From positions 1-24,173 of the forward strand of contig JAILAO010000122.1 of assembly GCA_024681565.1 (NCBI GenBank): DNA of 24,173 bases. Direction: 5' to 3'. Origin of the DNA: Bacteroidales bacterium (GTDB taxonomy: Bacteria; Bacteroidota; Bacteroidia; Bacteroidales; UBA932). Below are positions 7,228 through 14,872 of this stretch, in pieces. A program made the position numbers and the translations under genes. The notes under the pieces are model-generated. The model saw only the letters and a list, made by a program, of their open reading frames with translations. It searched no databases and had not been told where the DNA came from. Position 1 is the stretch's first letter. The number at the start of each line of letters is the position of its first letter.

Positions 7228-7258
7228 CAAATATACTTCAAATTCTCGAATGCGCAAA
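7228..7258 (-). promoter_or_regulatory. Complete TTTG-N19-TATATTTG promoter of tRNA-Asn
   Basis: On the minus strand TTTG (7258-7255), a 19-nt spacer and TATATTTG (7235-7228) match the Bacteroidota consensus exactly. The box is 30 nt upstream of the mature tRNA 5' end, leaving a short leader for RNase P removal. Confidence 0.85.
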
Positions 7259-7360
7259 CATTTTTTTCATTTTTTTCTCCCGGACGATCTTTCTTTGGAG
7301 CGGCCTTCCACAATGCCGGGGCCATCATTCTTAAAAAAGAAGATAGCGACCCCGATGCCG

Positions 7361-7391
7361 TTGCCAGTTTTGCAAAGATTGATTATCTTTG
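7361..7391 (+). promoter_or_regulatory. Promoter of the HU-like/peptidoglycan-recycling operon
   Basis: TATCTTTG at 7384-7391 with a TTG at 7361-7363 (20-nt spacer) fits the Bacteroidota consensus. It ends 6 nt before the ATG at 7398. The 18 bases at 7375-7392 recur exactly at the prfB promoter (15659-15676). A dyad, AAAGAT (7374-7379) and ATCTTT (7385-7390), overlaps the -7 box. The rest of 7198-7360 shows only the tRNA promoter and T-rich DNA. Confidence 0.7.
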
Positions 7392-7397
7392 TGTATT

Positions 7398-8339
7398 ATG
7401 GATCTTGAACTTCTCTCCAGGATGGTTGGCGAATTGATCATCGGGCACGACCAGGTCGGCCTGCCCGGTGTCGGCACTTTCGTCGCCGAAATGGTCCCCG
7501 CATCTTTCTCGGACAAGGGATTTATCATCAATCCCCCCTACCGCCGGCTCTCCTTCCGCCCGGAATACCTGGAAGACAGCCTGTTGATAGATTTCTATGC
7601 GTCCTCCAACCTCGTTGACCGGGAGGCCGCCGGGATCTATCTCACCCAGTATCTCGCCGAACTGAAAGCCGTACTGGAGGAGCGCAAGACCGTCACCCTG
7701 CCGGGGCTGGGGCGTCTCCGCGCCACGCGGGAGAACGCCCTCTTCTTCGTCCCGGACGAAGGACTGGACATCTTCCCCGCAGGCATCGGCCTCCGCCCGG
7801 TCTCCCTGAAAAGCCACATGATCCAGGAAGACCCGGTGGTCATCAACGTCCCGCTGCCGATCCGCCCGGAGATCCCGGCACCGGAGCCTGAGCCTGTCCC
7901 GGAACCGGAACCCCTCCCGGAAACCGATCAGGAGCCGGAATTTGTCCCGGAACCCGAGCCCGTCCCAGAGCCGGAGCAAACCCCGGAACCGGAAGACGCC
8001 CAAACCGCAGCGTTCCAGCCCGAGCCCGCGGAAATACCGGTTGCAGAACCGGCCGTCCCTGAAACGGAGCCGCTTCCCGAAGCGGAACAGGCGGAAGAAC
8101 CGGCGGAAGAGGCAGAAGAACTACCGGAGGCAGAGGCGGAAGAACTGCCGGAGGCAGAAGCCGTCCCGGAGCCGGACATACACAAAAAAGGCATGCCCTG
8201 GTGGGTCGTCACCCTGCTGGCGCTCATCATCCTGGCCGTCCTGGCACTCATCATCTTCGTCATCCTCGCACACGTGGCCCCGGACTACATCGATTCCATC
8301 CTGTACACGCCCGAAGAACTTCGAATCATAAATTATTGA
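7398..8339 (+). CDS. HU-CCDC81-like N-terminal protein with Pro/Glu-rich linker and C-terminal membrane anchor
   Basis: This encodes 313 residues. The first ~130 resemble the paired HU-like domains (HU-CCDC81_bac_1/2) that begin many Bacteroidota proteins: an initial helix pair LLSRMVGELI, then LPGVGTFVAE, and a second copy with YLTQYLAELKAVLEE then VTLPGLGRLRA. Residues ~154-264 are a low-complexity Pro-Glu-Ala linker. One hydrophobic segment (~267-291, WWVVTLLALIILAVLALI) follows, with a 20-residue tail. Relatives, as I recall, often end in a SPOR peptidoglycan-binding domain; none is seen here. The N-terminal domain should be cytoplasmic and tied to the inner membrane. A TTG at 7389 is in frame, but inside the promoter box, so ATG 7398 is chosen. 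It heads the run of envelope genes. DNA binding is possible but unproven. Confidence 0.7.
   Translation: MDLELLSRMVGELIIGHDQVGLPGVGTFVAEMVPASFSDKGFIINPPYRRLSFRPEYLEDSLLIDFYASSNLVDREAAGIYLTQYLAELKAVLEERKTVTLPGLGRLRATRENALFFVPDEGLDIFPAGIGLRPVSLKSHMIQEDPVVINVPLPIRPEIPAPEPEPVPEPEPLPETDQEPEFVPEPEPVPEPEQTPEPEDAQTAAFQPEPAEIPVAEPAVPETEPLPEAEQAEEPAEEAEELPEAEAEELPEAEAVPEPDIHKKGMPWWVVTLLALIILAVLALIIFVILAHVAPDYIDSILYTPEELRIINY
7861..8178 (+). repeat. Low-complexity Pro/Glu-coding repeats, including a 24-bp tandem pair
   Basis: This part of the HU-like gene codes for irregular PEPEPVPEPE-type repeats, then Glu-Ala-Leu-Pro repeats. Two adjacent 24-bp units at 8112-8135 and 8136-8159 encode AEELPEAE twice, with four base differences. 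Such repeats may vary in length between strains. Confidence 0.8.
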
Positions 8340-8343
8340 TGCT

Positions 8344-8916
8344 TTGTTGGAACTGATCTATCCCGCATCCCCCGCACCGCTCCTGAAGGGCGACAAGCGG
8401 ACCCGCTCCGTCGAGATGTTGCCGATCGTCGATGAATACGGCAACGTCAAGGCGCAGGCTTCCCGGGCATACTGCCACCACAGTACCGGGAAGCCGCTGC
8501 ACCCGGTCGTCCATCTGCATATCATCAACCGCAACGGAGACATCTACCTGCAGCAGCGCGGGCCCCACAAGGACCTGCTTCCGCTCCGCTGGGATACGGC
8601 CGTCGGCGGCCATGTCGCCTACGGGGAATTCATCCTCGAGGCCCTGTACCGGGAATCCGCCGAGGAACTGGGACTGCACAACTTCCTGCCCCAGGGACTC
8701 TGCAACTATGTCTTTGAATCAGAAGATGAACGCGAACTGGTCAGCGTCTTCGCCGCCGTAGGCGAATACGAGATCCGCCCGGATCCCGAAGAGCTGGCCG
8801 GAGGGCGTTTCTGGAGCCAGGAAGAAATTGTCCGGACCATCGGCAAAGGCATCCTCACGCCCAGTTTTGAAGACGAATATATCCGCGTCAAAGACGCCCT
8901 GACAGCCCTTCTGTGA
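8344..8916 (+). CDS. Nudix hydrolase
   Basis: This encodes about 190 residues. A full Nudix box is present, starting GGHVAYGE and ending RESAEELGL (GX5EX7REUXEEXGU pattern), after HPVVHLHIINRNGDIYLQQR. MLPIVDEYGNVKAQASR near the N-terminus is typical of the Nudix subgroup related to isopentenyl-diphosphate isomerase and YfcD. Such enzymes hydrolyse nucleoside diphosphates linked to another group; the substrate here is unknown. No ATG opens the frame: it begins after a stop at 8329-8331, with TTG at 8344 or 8347 as likely starts. The first ATG is 8416, but codons between 8350 and 8416 already have the GC-rich third positions of the region, so the earlier start is preferred. The stop overlaps the next ATG (TGATG). 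Confidence 0.85.
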   Translation: MLELIYPASPAPLLKGDKRTRSVEMLPIVDEYGNVKAQASRAYCHHSTGKPLHPVVHLHIINRNGDIYLQQRGPHKDLLPLRWDTAVGGHVAYGEFILEALYRESAEELGLHNFLPQGLCNYVFESEDERELVSVFAAVGEYEIRPDPEELAGGRFWSQEEIVRTIGKGILTPSFEDEYIRVKDALTALL

Positions 8917-10982
8917 TGCAAGAGATCCGCAAATTCATCAAAGACCAGTTGTCGGTGTGGCCCCTAGCGGCCGCCAATTTCCGCTCGCTCAAGTCGGTCA
9001 AGACCAAGGAATTGTCCGTCTTCGGCCTGCCTTGCCGCGTCCAGTATAACCCGGAGCGGGTCATCTCCACGACAGCGGATACTTCCCCGGAGGCCATCGC
9101 CGCCCGGCCCTGCTTCCTGTGTGCGAAGAACCGCCCGCCGGAACAGCGCCACATCAAGTTCGAAGGACGAAAGGGCAGGATGTATAATGTCCAGGTCAAC
9201 CCTTATCCCATTTTCCGGGACCATCTGGTCATCGTACGCGACGAGCACCTGCCGCAGGCCATCTGGCACCATCTGCCGGACATGCTGGACTTCGCGGCGA
9301 AGTACACCGGCTATACCGTTTTCTACAACGGACCCGCCAGCGGCGCCTCCGCCCCGGACCATCTCCATTTCCAGGCGGTGCCCCGCCACCGGCTGCCGCT
9401 CGAAGAGGCCGTGGATGCTTTCCTGGATGCGCCCGGCGAAGCGCTCGCCTCGGTCAAGGATGCCTCCTTATACCGCTACCGCGGCTTTTCCCGCGGGGTG
9501 TTCGCGCTCAAGGCGACCACCTCCAAGTCCCTGACCAAGTTGTTCTACCGCCTGCTGGACTGCACGGACCGCCATGAAGGCGAAACCGAACCCAAGTTCA
9601 ATCTCTACGCCTTCGCCAAAGGCGCCGAACTGCGCCTGTTCGTCGTGCTCCGCTCCGGCAAACGTTCACACCACTACGATTCCACCAGTCCGGACCATCT
9701 CACGATCAGTCCCGGCGCGGCCGACATGGCCGGCGTCTTCATAACACCCTATCAGGAAGACCTGGACAAGGTCACCGGCCCCTGGCTGGAAGAAATCCTG
9801 GACGAAGTGACCATCCCGCAGCACGAGCAGGAGATGATCGAGTGGCGGCTCACGCGGACCCAGCCGCGCGTCGAAGTGGGCATCCTCGCCGCAGAAGAGA
9901 TCTGTTTCGAGATCATCTCGGACGGCGCCGGCCCCCAGCGCGTCCGCTGGGACGAGGGACGCATCGCCTACAACGGAGCCCTGTATGACGAACTGTATTT
10001 CGACTCGATCACCCGCTCCACCCGCTTTGCGGAGCCCTCTTTCGTACTCCACGACGTGGTGATCGGCATCGATTTCCACTGGCAGCAGAAACGGACGCTG
10101 AAGTTCGCCGGAGGGCTGAAGTTCATCGTAGAGGGAGACAAGATCCGCGCGGTCAACCGCGTGGGCATGGAAGACTACCTGCTGAGCGTCATTTCCTCCG
10201 AGATGAAGTCCAGCGCCTCCCCCGAGCTGCTAAAGGCCCATGCCGTCATTTCCCGTTCATGGCTGCTCGCCCGGATGACCGACCACGCCGCCCATGAACA
10301 TTTCGACGTCTGCGCAGATGACCACTGTCAGCGTTACCAGGGCCTGACGATGGCTGTCGGGGAAAATGTCCGGACCGTCATCGACGAAACCTGGGGGCAG
10401 GTCCTGCGTTACCGGGGCGAGCTCTGCGACACCCGGTACTCCAAGTGCTGCGGCGGCAAGACCGAACTGTTCAGCACCTGCTGGGAAGACATCGATTATC
10501 CCTATCTCCAATGTGTCGAAGACCCGTTCTGCGACTGCGAGAACGACGGGATCCTCTCCCAGGTCCTCAACGATTACGACCAGAAAACCAAGGACTTCCA
10601 CGACTGGACCGTACGTTATGCCCCGGAGGAGCTTTCCGCGCTGGTACGCGAGCGGACGGGAACCGATTTCGGAGAGATCCAGGCCCTGGAGCCCGTCGAA
10701 CGCGGCCCGTCGGGCCGCATCAAGTACCTGCGCATCGTAGGCAGCCGGCACACGGAAGTGGTGGGCAAGGAACTCAGGATCCGCCGTGCCCTGAGCACAT
10801 CCCACCTCAAGAGCTCTGCCTTCACGGTCGAGCGGGATCCGGGCGGCGCCTTCATCCTGCGCGGCCGCGGATGGGGCCACGGCGTCGGCCTCTGCCAGAT
10901 CGGAGCCGCCGTGATGGCCGCGCGCGGCTATGATTACCGTCAAATCCTTCAACATTACTATCCCGGTGCAACGATCGAGTAA
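8916..10982 (+). CDS. DUF4922 (HIT/GalT-like) - SpoIID/LytB fusion protein
   Basis: This encodes 688 residues in two parts. Residues ~1-310 are DUF4922-like, with features of the HIT/galactose-1-phosphate uridylyltransferase superfamily: C66-F-L-C69 (a possible zinc pair), HLVIV, and the nucleotidyl-transfer motif H149-L-H151-F-Q153. Residues ~317-688 are a SpoIID/LytB domain: GMEDYLLSVISSEM with the presumed catalytic Glu429, LLKAHAVISRSWLL, several Cys and His (C466, C471, C511, C512, C533, C539, C541) that could bind metal, and the family ending GRGWGHGVGLCQIGA. SpoIID is a lytic transglycosylase that cleaves peptide-free peptidoglycan strands. There is no signal peptide and no membrane segment, so location is puzzling. 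The ATG overlaps the Nudix stop by one base; the end overlaps the next gene. Confidence 0.85.
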   Translation: MQEIRKFIKDQLSVWPLAAANFRSLKSVKTKELSVFGLPCRVQYNPERVISTTADTSPEAIAARPCFLCAKNRPPEQRHIKFEGRKGRMYNVQVNPYPIFRDHLVIVRDEHLPQAIWHHLPDMLDFAAKYTGYTVFYNGPASGASAPDHLHFQAVPRHRLPLEEAVDAFLDAPGEALASVKDASLYRYRGFSRGVFALKATTSKSLTKLFYRLLDCTDRHEGETEPKFNLYAFAKGAELRLFVVLRSGKRSHHYDSTSPDHLTISPGAADMAGVFITPYQEDLDKVTGPWLEEILDEVTIPQHEQEMIEWRLTRTQPRVEVGILAAEEICFEIISDGAGPQRVRWDEGRIAYNGALYDELYFDSITRSTRFAEPSFVLHDVVIGIDFHWQQKRTLKFAGGLKFIVEGDKIRAVNRVGMEDYLLSVISSEMKSSASPELLKAHAVISRSWLLARMTDHAAHEHFDVCADDHCQRYQGLTMAVGENVRTVIDETWGQVLRYRGELCDTRYSKCCGGKTELFSTCWEDIDYPYLQCVEDPFCDCENDGILSQVLNDYDQKTKDFHDWTVRYAPEELSALVRERTGTDFGEIQALEPVERGPSGRIKYLRIVGSRHTEVVGKELRIRRALSTSHLKSSAFTVERDPGGAFILRGRGWGHGVGLCQIGAAVMAARGYDYRQILQHYYPGATIE

Positions 10983-12219
10983 ATCCCCCTGGTTCTGGAT
11001 CCCGACGCTGTATTTCGCCGAGGGGATCCCCTATTTCATCGTCAACGTGATCTCGGTGACGATGTTCAAGCGGCTGGGCATGTCCAACGGTGACCTGGCG
11101 ATGTACACCTCCCTGCTCTATCTCCCCTGGGTGATCAAGCCGCTCTGGAGTCCTTTCGTGGACCTGATCCGCACGAAGCGCTGGTGGATCCTGGGGATGC
11201 AGGCCCTGTGTACGGCGGGATTCGCCGCGCTGGCCCTCAGCGTCAGTCCGGACGTCTTCGGGCTGTCGCTCGTCATCTTTTACGTAATCGCATTCGCATC
11301 CGCCACCCATGACATCGCGGCGGACGGCTTCTATATGCTGGCCCTCGACGAGAAGCAGCAGTCGGTCTTCGTCGGAATCCGCAGCACCTTCTACCGGATC
11401 GCCTCGGTCTTCGGCCAGGGAGTCATCGTGGTACTGGCCGGCCTGCTGGAGGAACGCTCCGGCAACATCCCCCGCGCCTGGAGCATCACCCTGCTCGTCT
11501 GCGCCGTCCTGTTCGCCCTGATCACCCTCTGGCACTGGCGTTTCCTGCCCAAGGTCGAAACGGAGGACAGGGCGGACGGCAGCATGCAAGCCGTCTTCCG
11601 GGGATTCCTCGAAACCTGGAAGACATTTTTCCAGAAACCGGGTGTCTGGCTGGCCATCCTGTTCATGCTGCTCTACCGCCTGCCCGAGGCCCTCTCCGTC
11701 AAGATGCTGACCCCGTTCCTGCTGGATCCGGCGGACCAGGGAGGCCTGGGACTGAGTACGGCACAGTCGGGTCTTGTCTATGGGACTGTGGGGGTGATCG
11801 CCCTGACCGTAGGCGGCATCCTGGGCGGGCTCTATGCCGCCCGCAAAGGCCTGAAGGAATCCATGTGGCCGATGTCCATGGCGCTTGCCCTGCCTTGTGC
11901 CGTGTATCTTTTCCTGGCTGCCGCCCAACCTTCCCAGCTCTGGATCATCTATCTGTGCGTGGCGCTGGACCAGTTCGGCTACGGTTTCGGCTTCACGGCC
12001 TATATGCTCTATATGATGCGTTTCTCCGAAGGAGAATTCAAAACTTCGCACTATGCCATCTGCACGGCCTTCATGGCGCTCTCGATGATGCTTCCGGGCT
12101 TTTTCGCCGGATGGATGCAGGAGGCGGTCGGATATGTCGGTTTCTTTATAATTGTAATGGTATGTTGTCTGGCAACGGTTTGCGTCACATTCTTTGCGCG
12201 GCGGCGCTGCTCTTCCTGA
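10930..12219 (+). CDS. AmpG-like muropeptide permease (MFS)
   Basis: This encodes a 429-residue major-facilitator membrane protein with about 12 hydrophobic segments. WIPTLYFAEGIPYFIV, YLPWVIKPLWSPFVD, FASATHDIAADGFYM and GIRSTFYRIASVFGQG match the AmpG family, which imports GlcNAc-anhydroMurNAc (muro)peptides by proton symport. The ATG at 10930 overlaps the SpoIID gene by 53 nt. A GTG at 10966 would give an N-terminus (QRSSKSPWFWIPTLYF) closer to that of relatives and only a 17-nt overlap; both are possible. Neighbours that cut glycan (SpoIID, NamZ) and make D-glutamate (murI) support a role in peptidoglycan recycling. Some Bacteroidota AmpG-like carriers take free MurNAc or disaccharides, so the exact substrate is open. 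Confidence 0.85.
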   Translation: MITVKSFNITIPVQRSSKSPWFWIPTLYFAEGIPYFIVNVISVTMFKRLGMSNGDLAMYTSLLYLPWVIKPLWSPFVDLIRTKRWWILGMQALCTAGFAALALSVSPDVFGLSLVIFYVIAFASATHDIAADGFYMLALDEKQQSVFVGIRSTFYRIASVFGQGVIVVLAGLLEERSGNIPRAWSITLLVCAVLFALITLWHWRFLPKVETEDRADGSMQAVFRGFLETWKTFFQKPGVWLAILFMLLYRLPEALSVKMLTPFLLDPADQGGLGLSTAQSGLVYGTVGVIALTVGGILGGLYAARKGLKESMWPMSMALALPCAVYLFLAAAQPSQLWIIYLCVALDQFGYGFGFTAYMLYMMRFSEGEFKTSHYAICTAFMALSMMLPGFFAGWMQEAVGYVGFFIIVMVCCLATVCVTFFARRRCSS

Positions 12220-13424
12220 GCGTCTGCTCCGCTTCCGCCCGGGTAAAACCGGGCATCGAAGTTCTCCGGGACCGTCATTTCGCGGGCCTCGAGGGCAAAC
12301 GGGTCGGCCTGGTCACCAACCCCTCCGGGGTGGACAGCCGGCTCAAATCCACCATCGATATCCTCTTCGAGGCCGATCAGGTCCAGCTGGTGGCGCTGTA
12401 TGCCCCGGAACACGGCGTCCGCGGCGACGTATACGCCGGCGGCAAGGTCGAGTCCGGCAAGGACGAGCACACGGGCCTGCCGGTGCACTCCCTGTTCGGC
12501 AGCACGCGCCAGCCGACCCGGGAGATGCTGCAGGGCATCGATATCATGGTCTATGACATCCAGGATGTCGGAAGCCGCTCCTACACCTTCATCTCCACGC
12601 TCGGCCTGGTGATGCGCACCTGCGCCGAGATGGGCATCCCGGTGATGGTGCTGGACCGTCCCAACCCGCTCGGCGGACGGAAAGTGGAGGGCCCGCTCGT
12701 GCGCGACGGCTACCATTCCTTCGTCAGCCAGTACAAGATCCCCTATGTCTATGGACTGACGGTCGGCGAACTGGCCCGGCTGATCAACGAAGAGGGGCTC
12801 AACTGCGGGCAGAACGGCAAGTCCGCACCGGCCAGATGCAAGCTCCAGGTCGTCCCGATGGAAGGCTGGACCCGGGATATGCTCTTCAACGACACGGGCT
12901 TGCCCTGGGTGCTTCCCTCCCCCAACATCCCCTATGCCGAGACGGCCATCTGCTATCCGTCCGCCGGCCTCTGCGGCGAGATGTACAACTACCTCAATAT
13001 CGGCATCGGCTATACCCTCCCGTTCGCGACCTTCGCGGAGCAGTGGGTGGATGCCGACAAACTCAAAGAGAAACTCGACAGCTACCATGTTCCCGGCGTG
13101 GCCTGGCGTACCATCCACTACCAGCCGATCTCCGGCCGGCTGGCCGGAAAGCTGATCCACGGCGTCCAGTATTATTATACGGACTACGAGGCGGCAACCA
13201 TCACCCTGACGCAGTTCTACGTCATGCAGGCTGTCTGGGAATTGTACAAAAAGAACCCGATTTCTGCCGGTTCCGAACGAATTCCGATGTTCAACAAGGT
13301 TTGCGGCACTGATTTTGTCAGTAAGAAATTCGGACAGACGATGAAAGTCTCGGACATCGCAGATTTCTGGTCCGCCGACGTCCCGGCATTCAAAGCCCTG
13401 TCCAAAAAATACTACATCTATTAA
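12162..13424 (+). CDS. namZ: DUF1343/NamZ-type exo-beta-N-acetylmuramidase (GH171)
   Basis: This encodes 420 residues with an N-terminal signal peptide (HILCAAALLFLSVCSASA, probable cleavage near residue 26). The rest matches DUF1343: GIEVLRD, KRVGLVTNPSGVD (46-58), LYAPEHGVRGD with Glu83, VYDIQDVGSRSYTF, DRPNPLGG, and PSPNIP. DUF1343 proteins are now known as NamZ, family GH171, which release MurNAc from the non-reducing end of peptide-free glycan, as shown for Bacillus subtilis YbbC and Tannerella forsythia. The product would be periplasmic. ATG 12162 gives a good signal peptide but overlaps the permease gene by 58 nt; TTG 12180 is an alternative. It stands directly after the AmpG-like gene, as expected for recycling. 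Confidence 0.9.
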   Translation: MLSGNGLRHILCAAALLFLSVCSASARVKPGIEVLRDRHFAGLEGKRVGLVTNPSGVDSRLKSTIDILFEADQVQLVALYAPEHGVRGDVYAGGKVESGKDEHTGLPVHSLFGSTRQPTREMLQGIDIMVYDIQDVGSRSYTFISTLGLVMRTCAEMGIPVMVLDRPNPLGGRKVEGPLVRDGYHSFVSQYKIPYVYGLTVGELARLINEEGLNCGQNGKSAPARCKLQVVPMEGWTRDMLFNDTGLPWVLPSPNIPYAETAICYPSAGLCGEMYNYLNIGIGYTLPFATFAEQWVDADKLKEKLDSYHVPGVAWRTIHYQPISGRLAGKLIHGVQYYYTDYEAATITLTQFYVMQAVWELYKKNPISAGSERIPMFNKVCGTDFVSKKFGQTMKVSDIADFWSADVPAFKALSKKYYIY

Positions 13425-13436
13425 AAACACACAATT

Positions 13437-14870
13437 ATGAAACGCTTGACCACACTTTCCCTGATCGCCGTAGCTGCAGCAGCTATGATCGCGGTCCCTC
13501 TGGACGCTCAGACCAGGGGCGGTAGCAATTCCCGCGGTGGATCGGGCGGCGGCAACTCCCGCAGCGGCGGCAGCCGTCCTTCCTCTTCGATGTCAGCTCC
13601 TTCCTCGCAGTCGCGGGGATCCCGTTCAACGGGGAATACCAAAGGGCTCAGCTCTGCGACCCGCAGCAGCCAGCCCTCCTCGTCCCAGCATAGCATGCAG
13701 CAAAGCCGCCCGAGCGGGCAAGTCAGCCGCAGCGGCAGCAACACGCGCAGCAGCAACAGCAGTTCCGTCACCCGCCAGAGCACGCCGGGCTCCAGCAGCT
13801 CCATCAGCCGCGGTTCGGTGCAGCAGCAGCGGATCACGACGGACGGCGGCCGGACCACTTCCGGCACCCAGGTCCGTCCTTCCAGCGGTCAGCCGGCCCG
13901 CAGCGGCAGCAATGTCAGCAGCAGCCGGAGCACCTCTTCCGGGACGACCGTCCGGCAGCAGAGCCGGCAGAATTCCGCCCAGCCCGGCGGAAGCGTCAAC
14001 CGCAACCAGCCGCAGCCCGGCATGAGCGTCAATCCCAACGCCCCCAGCACGGTCCGCCACCGCGAAAGCGCTCCGCGCAACTTCGAAGGCGGCCGCGGCC
14101 CCAGCCACGTGCAGATGCACCCCGGTCCGGGCCACAACATGCAAAGGATTCCGCCCCGTCGCCGCGATCCGATGCCGTTCAACCGCGCAGTCCGCTTCTG
14201 GGACGGCGGCCACCACTACTTCGGCTATCGCGTCTCCTACCTGCCGCCCCGCTATGTGCGCCACGTCTACTGGGGAGTCCCCTACTACGTGCTTGACGGC
14301 ATCTACTACCGCTACTATGGCGGCCACTACTACATCAGCCGTCCTCCTTTCGGGGTCTTCTTCGACCCGGTGCTGGACAACCTGGTTTACACCGCCTGCA
14401 ACTTCTCTTACTATTACGACGTGTACAACACGTACCGTACGATCAATGAGAATGCGCAGACCATCGCCAGCCAGAACGCGACCATCGCGGCCAACAACGC
14501 CACGATCGCCCGTCAGAACGCGGACATCGCGCTCAACACCGAGCGCGCCGCCAAATCCTACAAGGAGGCTGACCGGCTGGGACTGGTGCAGAGCTACGCC
14601 GACGCCGGCGTGGAGTACTTCTACGAAGACGGCGTATTCTTCATCAAGAACAGCGAAGGCAAGTATGTGACCATCGTCCCGCCCGCGGGCGCCCTGGTCC
14701 AGGAACTGCCTGACGATTACGAGACGATCACCCTGGACGGGGACGAGTACTACAAGGTCGACGACACCGTGTACAAGCTGACCATCATCGACGGAACCCC
14801 CTATTTCGAGGTTCTCGGACAGCTGACCGGTTCCCTCGCCGAGAAGTACAATCAGTACAATACCCTCTAG
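13437..14870 (+). CDS. Secreted Ser/Arg/Gly-rich protein with DUF6515-like C-terminal part
   Basis: This encodes 477 residues. A signal peptide (MKRLTTLSLIAVAAAAMIAV, cleavage near DAQ) is followed by ~200 residues of Ser, Arg, Gly, Gln and Pro with almost no hydrophobic residues, so this part is disordered and positively charged. Residues ~260-305 are Tyr- and His-rich (PYYVLDGIYYRYYGG). A segment near 340-366 repeats N-A-T-I-A and N-A-D-I-A, probably a short coiled coil. The end contains EYFYEDGVFFI, PPAGALVQELPDDYETI and DGDEYYKVDDTVYKL, resembling DUF6515 of Bacteroidota. Function is unknown. It lies 12 nt after namZ and 2 nt before murI. The basic disordered tract might bind anionic wall or surface polymers; this is a guess. 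Confidence 0.75.
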   Translation: MKRLTTLSLIAVAAAAMIAVPLDAQTRGGSNSRGGSGGGNSRSGGSRPSSSMSAPSSQSRGSRSTGNTKGLSSATRSSQPSSSQHSMQQSRPSGQVSRSGSNTRSSNSSSVTRQSTPGSSSSISRGSVQQQRITTDGGRTTSGTQVRPSSGQPARSGSNVSSSRSTSSGTTVRQQSRQNSAQPGGSVNRNQPQPGMSVNPNAPSTVRHRESAPRNFEGGRGPSHVQMHPGPGHNMQRIPPRRRDPMPFNRAVRFWDGGHHYFGYRVSYLPPRYVRHVYWGVPYYVLDGIYYRYYGGHYYISRPPFGVFFDPVLDNLVYTACNFSYYYDVYNTYRTINENAQTIASQNATIAANNATIARQNADIALNTERAAKSYKEADRLGLVQSYADAGVEYFYEDGVFFIKNSEGKYVTIVPPAGALVQELPDDYETITLDGDEYYKVDDTVYKLTIIDGTPYFEVLGQLTGSLAEKYNQYNTL

Positions 14871-14872
14871 CG

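Noticed and set aside
12051..13430. Long minus-strand open frame opposite namZ; similar ones lie at 16735-18192 (opposite fumarase) and 19773-21317 (opposite the AsmA-like gene)
   Set aside because: All show shadow-type composition rich in His, Gly, Asp and Val without motifs, and each lies opposite a clearly conserved gene.
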